From Nocardioides sp. zg-1230 (GTDB taxonomy: Bacteria; Actinomycetota; Actinomycetes; Propionibacteriales; Nocardioidaceae), in the NCBI RefSeq assembly GCF_013155335.1, contig NZ_JABJQZ010000009.1, forward strand, positions 141,349 through 205,348: a stretch of 64,000 nucleotides of DNA, given 5' to 3'. The translations under genes were made by a program, and so were the position numbers. The stretch's first letter is position 1. Every line of letters starts with the position of its first letter. The notes beneath the pieces are model-generated. The model did no database searches. It worked only from the letters and a program-made list of their open reading frames with translations, and was not told the DNA's origin. Of this stretch, positions 8,330-17,426 are shown piece after piece.

Positions 8330-9403
8330 ATGCGCATCGTCACTGCTCTGCTCGCCGGTCTCCTCGTCGCCGGCGCTCTTCCCGCGACGGCGACCGCCCT
8401 GCCTCCTGACCCAGGAGGTGGGACACATCAGGCAGCCGAGCGCTCGCAGCGACCGCGCGTCACCCTGACCGCCTCCCCCGAGTGGGTCAAGAAGGGTGGG
8501 CTCGTCACCCTGAGGGGGCAGGTGAAGGGCGCGAGCCGTGGCACCAAGGTCACGATCTTCCAGAAGACCAAGGGCAAGTCGTCGTGGAACGTCGAGGTCG
8601 TCAAGCGCACCAACCGCAAGGGACGCTTCACCCACCGCGAGGACGTCAAGTCGGGCGACCGTACGTACAAGGCGTGCGTCCGACGCGCCTGCGACCGCGT
8701 CCTCGTGCGCATGGGGCGGCCTCCGGCCGTCGACACGGCCGTGGCCGTCAGTGGCCTGAGCACCAGCGCCGTCGAGGCGGGGGCGTCGTTCGACGTCGCA
8801 GGAAGCGCCTCCCCCAACCTGGAGGGCCGCACCGTCGAGGTGCAGGCGTACGACGGCGCCAGCTCGACGTGGGGGGCCGTCGGCCGGGCGTCTGTCCGGA
8901 ACGGCAGCTGGGCGACCTCGGTGGTCGTCACCACGGCTGGTCGTTCGGTCCCGATCCGCGCGGCCTTCGCGGGCGGCACGGGTCTCAAGCCGTCGACGAG
9001 CACGGCAGCGAGCATCACGGTGTTCGGCTGGTACTACCTCCAGGACCGCTACGCGGTCGAGGGCGAGTGGGATGGCACCGGCGCCTATCGCATCAGCGGC
9101 GTGACCTACGCGTACTCGGTCGCGGAGGACACGGAGTACATCGGCGTCGACCTCCAGCGGGCCTGCACCCGGTTCGCGGCCGTCGTCGGGCTCGACGACA
9201 CGAGCGACTCCGACTCTCGCGCGTCGGTCCGGATCTTGGCAGACACGGTCGAGCGGTACTCCAACACCAACCTGGTCCTGGGCACCGGCTACCCCGTGTC
9301 CATTGACATCACCGGGGCGCTCCGGCTCAACGTCCAGCCGGCAGACGTCACGTCCTCCCCGCAGATCGTCTTCGGCGACGCGCGGGTGCTCTGCGCCTTC
9401 TGA
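8330..9403 (+). CDS. Secreted protein with Ig-like region and NPCBM-like C-terminal domain
   Basis: A 357-residue exported protein. The start MRIVTALLAGLLVAGALPATA gives a signal peptide with an AxA-type cleavage site, preceded by GGGGGAA; an upstream in-frame ATG at 8291 would bury the signal peptide. Two beta-rich segments follow (residues ~40-120 and ~130-230), resembling bacterial Ig-like or surface-attachment repeats. The last ~120 residues (WYYLQDRYAVEG onward, with VGLDDTS and a final SPQIVFGDARVL) resemble the NPCBM/NEW2 carbohydrate-binding fold. No catalytic motif is present, so cell-wall or glycan binding is plausible. Confidence 0.65.
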   Translation: MRIVTALLAGLLVAGALPATATALPPDPGGGTHQAAERSQRPRVTLTASPEWVKKGGLVTLRGQVKGASRGTKVTIFQKTKGKSSWNVEVVKRTNRKGRFTHREDVKSGDRTYKACVRRACDRVLVRMGRPPAVDTAVAVSGLSTSAVEAGASFDVAGSASPNLEGRTVEVQAYDGASSTWGAVGRASVRNGSWATSVVVTTAGRSVPIRAAFAGGTGLKPSTSTAASITVFGWYYLQDRYAVEGEWDGTGAYRISGVTYAYSVAEDTEYIGVDLQRACTRFAAVVGLDDTSDSDSRASVRILADTVERYSNTNLVLGTGYPVSIDITGALRLNVQPADVTSSPQIVFGDARVLCAF

Positions 9404-9448
9404 GGCGCTCCCTACCCGCCGGGTCGGGGCTGAGGCTCGTGGGGATCC

Positions 9449-10957
9449 TCAGCCCGGCTCGATCGGCTCCCACTCGCCGACCCGCCACGAACCGTCGGTG
9501 CGCAGCCGAACCCACTGCAGCCCGACCGGTCGTCCGTCGGCGTAGGTGACCAGGCTGACGTCAGCGTTGCGCCGCGGCTTGCTGCCCAGCGCGATGGCGT
9601 ACGCCGCTCCGCCGGTCGTTCCGTTGGTCCATCGGTAGCCGATGGCACCGTCGTCGCCCACCACGGGATCGGGTCCGTTCTGGACGTGGGTGTGCCCGCC
9701 AACCACCAGGTCCACGCAGCCCCGTGCGAGCGCCTCGCGGCCGAGGTTGGCGTCGTGGACGAGGACGGTGCTCACCCGCTCGCCGTCCTCCTCAGCCGCG
9801 CACGCCACGTCGGCGAGCCTCGTCTCGACCTCACCGAAGCTGAGGCCGGTCTCGTCGCGCCAGCTGCCCAGCCCACTGCTGCGCGGGTCGTCAACGCCGA
9901 GGAGGGTGCCACCCCACGGCGCGTCGACCACCTCGCCGTCGAGCATGGTCCAGCCGAGGTCGGCGAGGTAGGTGCTGACGAAGTCCCCGTGGTCGTGGTT
10001 GCCGGCGACACCGATCCGCTCCCAGTCCTCGAAGGCGGCCTGCAGGGAGTCGAGGCTGAAGGCCTCCCACGGCTGGCCGGTCGAGGTGTCGTCACCGGCG
10101 TCGAGCACGACGGTCGCTCCGGCGGCCTCGCCGATCGCCCGGGCAACGCGGTCCATGCCGATGTTGTCGTGACGGTCGCTGACGAGCAGCGCCACGGTCT
10201 CACCGTCCTCGGGCTCGCGCAGGTCGAGCCCGGCGGCCTCCTCGGCCGCGGTGGAGTAGAACGTCTTGCTCGTGCTGTAGGTGCCGAGGGCGCTGAGCAC
10301 GAGACGCCTGCTCTGGTTGGTGACCGCGTTGGTGCGGATCTCGATGTCCTGCACCTCGGGGGGCAACGTGGCCTCCGGTCCGACGAAGTCGGCCAGCGTC
10401 TCCCACTTGCCCTGGTCGGCCTGGGTCTCCTCCGCGGACTCCCACGGTTGCCACACCAGCAGCGGGAGAGCAAGCAGCAGGACGAGCGCGAGCAGGCCCT
10501 GCCTCGTCCGGAGCCCCCGGAACAGCTCGCCGCGCCGGTGGCGACCGAGCAGCAGGAAGACGACCAAGGGGAGCATCCCGACCGCCAGCCCCCTGAGGGC
10601 GGCCGAGATCGCCATGTCGAGCACCACGTCCTCGACCTTGGCGATGGGCGCCGCAGGGTCGCCGGCGATGAGGGCGTAGCGATCCACCAGCTCCTCCACC
10701 GACCCCACCTCCGTCTTGCCGAGCCTGAGGTTGACGCCGAGGGGTCCCACGTCGCGAAGCCGGAAGTCGGGCAGCACCGGCCCGGTCCGGACCACGGCAT
10801 CCTGGGACAACGTCGGACGCACCTCGGTGTCGTGGCCGACGAGCACGACGGTGCGGCTGCTGTTGAGGAACAGCGACACCGCGACCAGCAGCCCGAGCGC
10901 CACGCTGCCCGCGAGCAGCACGGCGCCGACGAGGAGCCGCCGCGGGGTGGAGCTCAT
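9449..10957 (-). CDS. Membrane-anchored metallophosphoesterase
   Basis: A 502-residue calcineurin-like phosphoesterase. Membrane segments are seen at residues ~8-31, ~117-138 and ~154-169, followed by a catalytic domain facing either the cell surface or the cytoplasm. Metal-site motifs occur in order: SDRHDN, DAGDD, GNHDHGD, VHDAN and GGHTHVQ. The start codon lies two bases after the rlmB stop, so it belongs to the cysS-rlmB transcript. The substrate is unknown; phosphodiester cleavage in envelope material is one possibility. Later residues (GYRWTNGTTGG) are typical of membrane members of this superfamily. Confidence 0.85.
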   Translation of the reverse strand: MSSTPRRLLVGAVLLAGSVALGLLVAVSLFLNSSRTVVLVGHDTEVRPTLSQDAVVRTGPVLPDFRLRDVGPLGVNLRLGKTEVGSVEELVDRYALIAGDPAAPIAKVEDVVLDMAISAALRGLAVGMLPLVVFLLLGRHRRGELFRGLRTRQGLLALVLLLALPLLVWQPWESAEETQADQGKWETLADFVGPEATLPPEVQDIEIRTNAVTNQSRRLVLSALGTYSTSKTFYSTAAEEAAGLDLREPEDGETVALLVSDRHDNIGMDRVARAIGEAAGATVVLDAGDDTSTGQPWEAFSLDSLQAAFEDWERIGVAGNHDHGDFVSTYLADLGWTMLDGEVVDAPWGGTLLGVDDPRSSGLGSWRDETGLSFGEVETRLADVACAAEEDGERVSTVLVHDANLGREALARGCVDLVVGGHTHVQNGPDPVVGDDGAIGYRWTNGTTGGAAYAIALGSKPRRNADVSLVTYADGRPVGLQWVRLRTDGSWRVGEWEPIEPG

Positions 10958-10959
10958 TG

Positions 10960-11916
10960 TCAGGCGCGCGCCTGCGAGATGGCGTAGAGGGCGACCGAGG
11001 CGGCCACGCCGGCGTTGAGCGACTCGAGCTGGCCGGCCATCGGGATCGACACGATCTGGTCGCACGTCTCGGCCACCAGCCGGCCCAGGCCCTTGCCCTC
11101 CGAGCCGACGACCAAAACGAGCGGCCCCTCGGCCAGCCCCCCGGACGCGACGAGCTCGGGGAGCGAGATGTCACCATCGGCCGCGAGGCCCACGACCATG
11201 CAGCCCGCCTCCTGGTAGGCCTTGAGCTGCCGGGTCAGGTTGACCGTCTGGGCGATCGGGAGCCGGGCTGCGGCGCCCGCGCTGGTCTTCCACGCCGAGG
11301 CGGTCATGCCGGCGGCGCGGCGCTCGGGGATCAACACCCCGTGGGCCCCGAAGCCCGCCGCGGAGCGGACGACCGCGCCGAGGTTGCGCGGGTCGGTGAC
11401 CGAGTCGAGGGCCACGACCAGCGCCGGCTCCTTCGCCTCGGCCGCCCGCTCGAGCAGGTCGTCGGCGTGGGCGTACTCGTAGGCCGGCAGCCGTGCCGCG
11501 AGGCCCTGGTGGACTGCCCCGCCGGTCATCCGGTCCATCTCGTTGCGCGTCACCTCGAGCAGGGTCAGCCCCTGCTCGGCGGCCAGCTTGAACGCCTCGC
11601 GCATCCGGCCGTCGCGCTCGGCGCCCTCGGCGACGTACACCCCCGAGACCGGGACACCGGCCTGCAGCAGCTCGACGACGGAGTTGCGGCCTGCCGCCCA
11701 CTCGGCGTCGGCGGTGGTCCGCCGCTTCGGACGGGTGGTCTTGTCCCGCTCGGCGCGCTTGGCCGCCTTGTGCGCCTGGTGGTAGGGCCGGTCCTTGGCC
11801 TTGGGCGTGGGGCCCCTGCCCTCGAGCCCCCGGCGCACGCGCCCGCCCGAGCCGGCAGTGGGGTTGCCCTTGCCGGTCTTCTTGATGGCGCCCTTGCGCT
11901 GCGAGTTCCCTGCCAT
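10960..11916 (-). CDS. rlmB: 23S rRNA 2'-O-methyltransferase, TrmH/RlmB (SpoU) family
   Basis: A 318-residue SPOUT methyltransferase that should 2'-O-methylate 23S rRNA (G2251 in E. coli numbering) using SAM. The first ~75 residues are a basic, glycine-rich extension common in actinobacteria. An L30e-like substrate-binding domain follows (AEWAAGRNSVVELL), then the SpoU domain with ALDSVTDPRNLGAVVRSA, LVVGSEGKGLG and IPMAGQLESLNAGVAAS forming the trefoil-knot cofactor site. It follows cysS closely, as in mycobacteria. Confidence 0.9.
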   Translation of the reverse strand: MAGNSQRKGAIKKTGKGNPTAGSGGRVRRGLEGRGPTPKAKDRPYHQAHKAAKRAERDKTTRPKRRTTADAEWAAGRNSVVELLQAGVPVSGVYVAEGAERDGRMREAFKLAAEQGLTLLEVTRNEMDRMTGGAVHQGLAARLPAYEYAHADDLLERAAEAKEPALVVALDSVTDPRNLGAVVRSAAGFGAHGVLIPERRAAGMTASAWKTSAGAAARLPIAQTVNLTRQLKAYQEAGCMVVGLAADGDISLPELVASGGLAEGPLVLVVGSEGKGLGRLVAETCDQIVSIPMAGQLESLNAGVAASVALYAISQARA

Positions 11917-11921
11917 CTGCT

Positions 11922-13322
11922 TCACACGCTCCACTTCGGTCCGGTCGGGGTGTCCTCGAGCTCGATGCCCGCCGCCTTGATGCGATCGCGGATGGCGTCG
12001 GCGCGGGCCCAGTCCTTGGCCTCGCGCGCCGCCGTCCTCTCCTCGATCAACCCCTTCACCAGCGCGTCGACGACGTCGGTGAGCCGGTCGTCGGACCGCC
12101 CGGTCGCCCAGGCGGTGTCGGCCGGGTTCAGCCCGAGGACGTCGAGCATCGCGATCACCTCGCCGAACTTCTGGCCGAGCTCCTCCGACGACCCGTCGGC
12201 CAGCAGCCGGTTCCCCTCGCGGACCGAGTCGTGTATGACCGCGACAGCGGCGGGAGTGCCGAGGTCGTCGTCCATCGCCTCGCGGAAGGCGTCCGGCACG
12301 GAGGCGAACCAGGTGCCGACGACCGGGTCGGCGCGGTCGAGGAAGTCCTCGACGCGCCGGAACGCCTTCGCCGACTCCTCGAGCGCCTCGAAGCTGAACT
12401 CGACGTGCGAGCGGTAGTGGGCCGCGACGATGTAGTAGCGCAGCTCGATGCCGCGCACCCGCTCGAGCACCGACGGGATGAGCATCGAGTTGCCCAGCGA
12501 CTTGCTCATCTTCTCGCCGGCAGTGGTGATCCAGGCGTTGTGCAGCCAGTACGACGCGAACGGTCGCCCGGCCGCGCGCGACTGGGCCTGCTCGTTCTCG
12601 TGGTGGGGAAAGCGCAGGTCCACGCCGCCGCCGTGGATGTCGAAGGCGGGGCCGAGGTACTTGCCGGCCATCGCCGAGCACTCGATGTGCCAGCCCGGGC
12701 GGCCCGGTCCCCATGGTGAAGGCCAGGACGCGGTCTGCGGCTCGGACTCCTTCTTCCAGCCCTTCCACAGTGCGAAGTCACGCGGATCGCGCTTGCCTCG
12801 CGGGTCGGCGTCGCCGGCGGGCTCCATGTCCTCCACGTGCTGCCGGGTCAGCTCGCCGTAGGCCGACCAGCTGCGCACGTCGAAGTAGACGTCGCCGCTG
12901 CCGTCCTCGGCGGCGTAGGCGTGGCCCCGGGCGATCAGCTGCTCGATCAGCTCGATGATCTCCGGGACGTGACCGGTCGCGCCCGGCTCGTACGTCGGTG
13001 GCAGCACGTTGATCGCGGCGAGGGCGGCGTCGAGCTCGCGCTTCATCGCCGAGGCGAGGGCGTACCAGTGGACGCCCTGCTCGGCGGACTTGGCGAGGAT
13101 CTTGTCGTCGATGTCGGTGACGTTGCGGATGAAGTCGACCTCGTGGCCGGTGGCCGCGAGCCAGCGGCGCAGCACGTCGAAGTTGACCGCGGACCGCACG
13201 TGCCCGACGTGCGGCTCCGACTGCACGGTCAACCCACACACGTAGATGCCGGCCCGGCCCGGGGTGAGCGGGACGAAGTCGCGGGTCTCGCGCGTCGCGG
13301 TGTCGTGCAGCCTCAGGGTCAC
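11922..13322 (-). CDS. cysS: Cysteinyl-tRNA synthetase
   Basis: A 466-residue class I aminoacyl-tRNA synthetase that charges tRNA-Cys. Zinc ligands include Cys29 (YVCG), Cys215 (WHIECS) and His240 with Glu in HHENE. The HIGH-type motif is PHVGH (residues 37-41) and the KMSKS loop is at 271-275. Length and end match CysS rather than the shorter mycothiol ligase MshC. The GTG start is supported by a -10 box six bases upstream and by conservation of the first residues. It heads the cysS-rlmB-metallophosphoesterase unit. Confidence 0.95.
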   Translation of the reverse strand: MTLRLHDTATRETRDFVPLTPGRAGIYVCGLTVQSEPHVGHVRSAVNFDVLRRWLAATGHEVDFIRNVTDIDDKILAKSAEQGVHWYALASAMKRELDAALAAINVLPPTYEPGATGHVPEIIELIEQLIARGHAYAAEDGSGDVYFDVRSWSAYGELTRQHVEDMEPAGDADPRGKRDPRDFALWKGWKKESEPQTASWPSPWGPGRPGWHIECSAMAGKYLGPAFDIHGGGVDLRFPHHENEQAQSRAAGRPFASYWLHNAWITTAGEKMSKSLGNSMLIPSVLERVRGIELRYYIVAAHYRSHVEFSFEALEESAKAFRRVEDFLDRADPVVGTWFASVPDAFREAMDDDLGTPAAVAVIHDSVREGNRLLADGSSEELGQKFGEVIAMLDVLGLNPADTAWATGRSDDRLTDVVDALVKGLIEERTAAREAKDWARADAIRDRIKAAGIELEDTPTGPKWSV

Positions 13323-13328
13323 CGGGCA

Positions 13329-13334
13329 AGTCTA
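13329..13334 (-). promoter_or_regulatory. -10 box of cysS, leaderless
   Basis: On the minus strand TAGACT ends six bases before the GTG start of cysS at 13322. No ribosome-binding site is visible. Confidence 0.45.
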
Positions 13335-13420
13335 GGGCGCCAGCGTCGATCCACCGCCTTCGCCGGCCGGCCCGACTCCGCGGAGGATGTGACTCCTGAG
13401 ACGTGTGGGACTTTCCGGGT

Positions 13421-13426
13421 TATCGT
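13421..13426 (+). promoter_or_regulatory. -10 box of the C39-like peptidase gene, leaderless
   Basis: TATCGT ends six bases before GTG at 13433, which is also where the signal peptide begins. Confidence 0.4.
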
Positions 13427-13432
13427 CGACCG

Positions 13433-14638
13433 GTGCTCCGACGTGTTGCGGTCCTCGCCCTTCCCCTGCTGCTGGCGACCTCGTTCGCCCCGCCGACGGG
13501 TGCTGCCGCCTCGGACCCGTCGGCCCGGCAACGTGCGACGCCGCAGGTGGACCTCACGTCGTGGAGCAGCTACCGCGACCTCAAGGCCGGCCAGCGTCGC
13601 GGCCTCAAGCTCGGTCGCGGCCAGGTCTCCCTGCTGCGCGCCAAGCCCCGCACGGTCGCCGGCAAGGCGTACGAGGCCGGCACCTGGACCTCTCCGTGGG
13701 CCACCCCTGGCTTCGCGGCGACCTCGGTCATCCCGTCGTGGGAGGCCACCGTCCCGGGCCGCACCCTGGTGCGCGTCGAGATCCGGGCGCAGGACGCCAG
13801 CGGTCGCACCGGCACCTGGGACACCGTCGCCGACTGGGCGCGCACCAACCGCCCCGTCCCGCGCACCACCTACTCCGGCCAGGCCGACGACCTCGGCCGC
13901 GTCAGCGCCGACACCTGGTTCGCCGCCTCAGCCGTGACGGCGTACCAGCTCCGCGTGACGCTCATGCGACCGAAGGGCTCGAGCAAGGCGGTCAGCCTGG
14001 AGCGCGTCGGCGCGGTCGCCTCGGCCGACGCCTCGGCGCCCCGGCCCACCTCCCAGCCCGGGCCCGCGGCCGGCACCGTCCTGCCGGTGCCGACGTACTC
14101 CCAGATGGTCCACAGCGGCCACTACCCCGCCTGGGGCGGTGGCGGCGAGGCGTGGTGCTCCCCCACGGCGCTGGCGATGGTGCTCGCCTACCACGGCATC
14201 TCGCCGACACCCGCGGGCATCACGGCCGGTCACGCCGACGCCGTCGTCGACCACACCGCCCGGATGGTCTACGACCACGGCTACCGCGGCACCGGGAACT
14301 GGGCCTTCAACACCGCCTACGCCGCGACCCTCGTCGGCGGCGACTCCTACGTGACGCGGATGCACGACCTCCGCGAGGCCGAGGACCTCATCGCGGCCGG
14401 GGTGCCGCTGATCGTCTCGATCGCCTTCGGCCGCAACCAGCTCGCCGGCGCACCCATCTCGGCCAGCAACGGCCACCTGCTCGTCGTCGTCGGCTTCGAG
14501 GCCGACGGGGACGTCGTGGTCAACGACCCCGCCGGGGCGACCAACGCCGAGGTGCGCCGCGTCTACGACCGCGCCCAGTTCGAGCGGATCTGGATCGCCG
14601 CCTCCGGCGGGACGGCGTACGTCGTCCGCAACGGCTGA
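13433..14638 (+). CDS. Secreted C39-like cysteine peptidase (Peptidase_C39_2 family)
   Basis: A 401-residue exported protein with an N-terminal signal peptide (LRRVAVLALPLLLATSFA) and a predicted cleavage near residue 25. A beta-rich domain of about 200 residues precedes the papain-like domain, which has nucleophile Cys242 in GEAWCSPTALAM, His348 in NGHLLVVVGF and Asp365 in VNDPAG. This set matches the Peptidase_C39_2 family rather than ABC-linked bacteriocin peptidases, since no transporter is fused or adjacent. It probably cleaves peptides outside the cell. It is divergent from cysS. Confidence 0.8.
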   Translation: MLRRVAVLALPLLLATSFAPPTGAAASDPSARQRATPQVDLTSWSSYRDLKAGQRRGLKLGRGQVSLLRAKPRTVAGKAYEAGTWTSPWATPGFAATSVIPSWEATVPGRTLVRVEIRAQDASGRTGTWDTVADWARTNRPVPRTTYSGQADDLGRVSADTWFAASAVTAYQLRVTLMRPKGSSKAVSLERVGAVASADASAPRPTSQPGPAAGTVLPVPTYSQMVHSGHYPAWGGGGEAWCSPTALAMVLAYHGISPTPAGITAGHADAVVDHTARMVYDHGYRGTGNWAFNTAYAATLVGGDSYVTRMHDLREAEDLIAAGVPLIVSIAFGRNQLAGAPISASNGHLLVVVGFEADGDVVVNDPAGATNAEVRRVYDRAQFERIWIAASGGTAYVVRNG

Positions 14639-14691
14639 CAGGGGGAGTCCCGGCTCGCCCTGGGCAGCCGGCGTTCCCCGATCGCCCGGGT

Positions 14692-16209
14692 TCAGACGGC
14701 GCTGAACTCCACCGTGTGCCAGCCCGTGGCGCCGTCGGGGTCCGGGGAGCGTACGACGCTCGTCTGGGTCTCGCCGTCCTTGCCGGTCGCCCGGACCCGG
14801 ACCTCATGGTCGCCCTCGGCCACGTCGACCGTCACCGCCCACTGCACCCAGGTGTCCACCGACGGGACGCCACCGAGCTCGGCGGTGGTCCAGGCGCCGC
14901 CGTCGACCTGCACCTCGACGGACTCGATGCCGGTGTGCTGGTGCCACGCCACGCCACCGAACGACACCTCTCCGGCCTTCACCTCGGCACCCCCACGCGG
15001 TACGTCGATGCGCGAGGCGATCTTGACCGGCCCCTCGGCGGACCAGCCCCGCGTCGTCCAGTAGCCGGTCGAGCGGGCGAACGTGCTGACCTCGAGGTCG
15101 ACGACCCACTTCGTGGCCGAGACGTACCCGTAGAGGCCGGGCACGATGGTGCGCACCGGGAAGCCGTGCTCGATGGGCAGCGGGTAGCCGTTCATCGCGA
15201 CGGCGAGCATGGCGTCGCGGTCGTCGGTGAGCGCCTCGAGCGGGGTCGCGCAGGTCCAGCCGTCGTGGGAGGTCTGGAGCACGCAGTCGGCGTCGTCGGC
15301 GACGCCGAGACCAGCGAGGAGGTCGGCGAGGCGGATGCCGCTCCAGCGGGCGTTGCCGACGAGCCCGCCGCCGACCTCGTTGCTCACGCAGCTGAGCGTG
15401 ATCCATGACTCCGTCATCTGGCGGGCGACGAGGTCGGAGTAGCTGAGGGTGAGCTCGCGGTCGACCATGCCGTGGATGCGCAGCGACCACTCCTTCGGCT
15501 CGATGGTGGGCTTCGCGATGGTCGTGTCGATCAGGTAGAAGTCATCGGCCGGCGTCTGCCACTGCGCGACCCCGGCGAGCCCGACCGACGTGCCGGCCGG
15601 GGGTTGGCGCCGGGTGACGCCGGGGATGCGGAGCAGCCGGCGGCTGGTCTCGACGTGCCGGCGGCCCGCTCCGACCAGGCGTCCCGCGACGGCGATGCCG
15701 ACGGCGGCCAGCGAGACCGCTCCGGCGACCATGAGGAACACCCGACGCTCGTGGGACTCCAGGTCCGGCCGGCGCCGGCCGCGGTCGAGAGCATCGGTGA
15801 GCGCGGAGTGCAGCGTCACCCAGGTGAGCAGGCCGACGGCGACCGGGAGCGCGTCGACAGCGCTCGCACCCCGCTGGCTCAGGACCGCGACCAGGCCCAC
15901 TCCGGCGAGCGGGAACCAGACCAGCAGCGGCCGGTACCACCCGCCCCGGGCCAGCACGCCTGCGAGCGCGAAGAGGCCGAGCAGGAGGAGCAGGATGACG
16001 CCGACGAGGAACGGCTTGTCGTAGTGGCCGAGCACGGCGATGGCGCGCTCGGCCACCGGTCCGGGCGTGAGCCGGATGACCAGCTCGGCCACGGCCACGA
16101 CCGGCGCCTCCCGGATGGTGAGCACCATCGCGGTCGCATAGCTCGTCGCCAGGCCGGCGAGACCGGCCAGCACTCCGGCGAGCACCCAGGGAGTACGGCG
16201 AGCGGTCAC
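14692..16209 (-). CDS. Membrane-anchored sulfite-oxidase-family molybdopterin oxidoreductase
   Basis: A 505-residue protein. The first ~180 residues contain four to five hydrophobic segments, then a molybdopterin domain (~215-400) and a C-terminal Mo-co dimerisation domain. The molybdenum-ligating cysteine is Cys274 in ITLSCVSNEVGG; PIEHGFPVR and the later GWSAEGPVKI are family-typical. It presumably oxidises a small substrate at the membrane, but sulfite itself is not proven. The GTG start is chosen from a CACAAT -10-like box six bases upstream; an ATG at 16236 on the minus strand is an alternative. It is divergent from ispF with only 36 bases between starts. Confidence 0.85.
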   Translation of the reverse strand: MTARRTPWVLAGVLAGLAGLATSYATAMVLTIREAPVVAVAELVIRLTPGPVAERAIAVLGHYDKPFLVGVILLLLLGLFALAGVLARGGWYRPLLVWFPLAGVGLVAVLSQRGASAVDALPVAVGLLTWVTLHSALTDALDRGRRRPDLESHERRVFLMVAGAVSLAAVGIAVAGRLVGAGRRHVETSRRLLRIPGVTRRQPPAGTSVGLAGVAQWQTPADDFYLIDTTIAKPTIEPKEWSLRIHGMVDRELTLSYSDLVARQMTESWITLSCVSNEVGGGLVGNARWSGIRLADLLAGLGVADDADCVLQTSHDGWTCATPLEALTDDRDAMLAVAMNGYPLPIEHGFPVRTIVPGLYGYVSATKWVVDLEVSTFARSTGYWTTRGWSAEGPVKIASRIDVPRGGAEVKAGEVSFGGVAWHQHTGIESVEVQVDGGAWTTAELGGVPSVDTWVQWAVTVDVAEGDHEVRVRATGKDGETQTSVVRSPDPDGATGWHTVEFSAV

Positions 16210-16245
16210 CCCACCATTGTGACGGGCGTCCGGCATGATGCCGAC

Positions 16246-16731
16246 GTGACCTCCTCCACCGTCGTCCCGCGGATCGGCATCGGCACCGACGTGCACCGCC
16301 TCGTCGCCGGCGTGCCCATGCACCTCGCCGGCCTGGCGTGGCCCGACGAGCCGGCCGGGCTCGAGGGCCACTCCGACGCCGACGTCGCCGCCCATGCCGC
16401 GTGCGACGCGCTCTTCTCCGCCGCCGGCCTCGGCGACCTGGGCAGCAACTTCGGCACGTCGGCACCCGAGTGGGCCGGCGCGTCCGGGGCCGCGCTCCTG
16501 GCCGAGACGGCGCGCCGCGTGCGCGCCGAGGGCTGGGAGATCGGCAACGTCGCCGTGCAGGTCATCGGCAACGTCCCCCGGCTGGGCCCGCGCCGCGACG
16601 AGGCCGTCGCCGCCCTGTCGGCCGCGCTCGGGGCCTCGGTCAGCCTGTCCGCCACCACCACCGACGGCCTCGGTCTCACCGGCCGCGGCGAGGGCGTGGC
16701 GGCGATCGCCACCGCGCTCCTCACCCGCTGA
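16246..16731 (+). CDS. ispF: 2-C-methyl-D-erythritol 2,4-cyclodiphosphate synthase
   Basis: Fifth enzyme of the non-mevalonate (MEP) isoprenoid pathway; it cyclises CDP-ME-2-phosphate with release of CMP. The 161-residue protein shows the metal-binding DVHRL near residue 14, HSDADVAAHA, and the C-terminal TTTDGLGLTGRGEG, all family signatures. The GTG start follows a CATGAT -10-like box by six bases; the box lies inside the palindrome CGGCAT-G-ATGCCG (16231-16243). ispD follows after 11 bases, so this operon has the order ispF-ispD rather than the more usual ispD-ispF. Confidence 0.93.
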   Translation: MTSSTVVPRIGIGTDVHRLVAGVPMHLAGLAWPDEPAGLEGHSDADVAAHAACDALFSAAGLGDLGSNFGTSAPEWAGASGAALLAETARRVRAEGWEIGNVAVQVIGNVPRLGPRRDEAVAALSAALGASVSLSATTTDGLGLTGRGEGVAAIATALLTR

Positions 16732-16742
16732 CGGAGGGGCGC

Positions 16743-17426
16743 GTGCCCACCGCTGTCGTCATCCTCGCCGCCGGCTCCGGCAGCCGGGTCGGAGCCACGG
16801 TCAACAAGGTGCTCCTGCCGCTGCGCGGCGTCCCGGTTCTGGTGTGGTCGGTGCGTGACGCGCTCGCGCTGCCCGACGTACGCCGTCTCGTGCTCGTCGT
16901 GCGCCCCGAGGACCGGGCCGCTGTCGAGGCCGCCGTCGCTCTGCACCTCGCCGACCGCGAGGTGCTGGTGGTCGACGGCGGTGCCACCCGGCACGCCTCG
17001 GAGTGGGCCGCGCTCCGGGTCCTCGCCCCCGACATCGAGGCGGGCGAGGTCGACGTGGTGGTCGTGCACGACGGCGCCCGACCGCTCGCCGGTCGTCCGC
17101 TGTGGGAGACGGTGGTCGCCACCGCCCGCGAGGTGGGCGGGGCCATCCCGGTGGTCCCGGTGACCCACCTCCTGCGGCTGGACCACGGGCTCGTCACCGA
17201 GCGGGTGGGTGGGGTGCAGACGCCGCAGGCCTTCCGCGCCCCCGACGTGCTGGCGGCCTACCGGGCCGCCTCGGCCGACGGGTTCGAGGGCACCGACACC
17301 TCGGCGTGCGTGTCCGCCTACCGCGACGTCGAGGTCGCGGCGGTCGACGGCAGCCCCCTCAACCTCAAGGTCACCTTCCCCGAGGACGTCGCGCTCGCGG
17401 AGGAGCTCAGCCCGACCGGGTCGTGA
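16743..17426 (+). CDS. ispD: 2-C-methyl-D-erythritol 4-phosphate cytidylyltransferase, divergent
   Basis: Third MEP-pathway step: couples MEP to CTP. The 227-residue protein has the nucleotide site LAAGSGSR (Arg15) with Lys22, a GGATRHAS loop, HDGARP (Asp110, Arg113), GVQTPQAF and NLKVT (Lys209). In the dimer-arm region where E. coli has RDTMK and TVDR, this protein reads THLLR and VTER with two residues fewer before TPQ. The Thr140 equivalent is therefore Leu143 and the Arg157 position is displaced. Such variants occur in actinobacteria and it is probably active. It overlaps the second IspD homologue tail to tail by 20 bases. Confidence 0.85.
   Translation: MPTAVVILAAGSGSRVGATVNKVLLPLRGVPVLVWSVRDALALPDVRRLVLVVRPEDRAAVEAAVALHLADREVLVVDGGATRHASEWAALRVLAPDIEAGEVDVVVVHDGARPLAGRPLWETVVATAREVGGAIPVVPVTHLLRLDHGLVTERVGGVQTPQAFRAPDVLAAYRAASADGFEGTDTSACVSAYRDVEVAAVDGSPLNLKVTFPEDVALAEELSPTGS

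Noticed and set aside
9686..10987. Long plus-strand frame opposite the metallophosphoesterase
   Set aside because: Composition is that of antisense noise and it lacks any recognisable domain; the minus strand has all metallophosphoesterase motifs.
13405..15408. 667-codon plus-strand frame across the peptidase and molybdopterin genes
   Set aside because: It runs out of frame through two genes with clear domains and has Arg/Pro-rich shadow composition.
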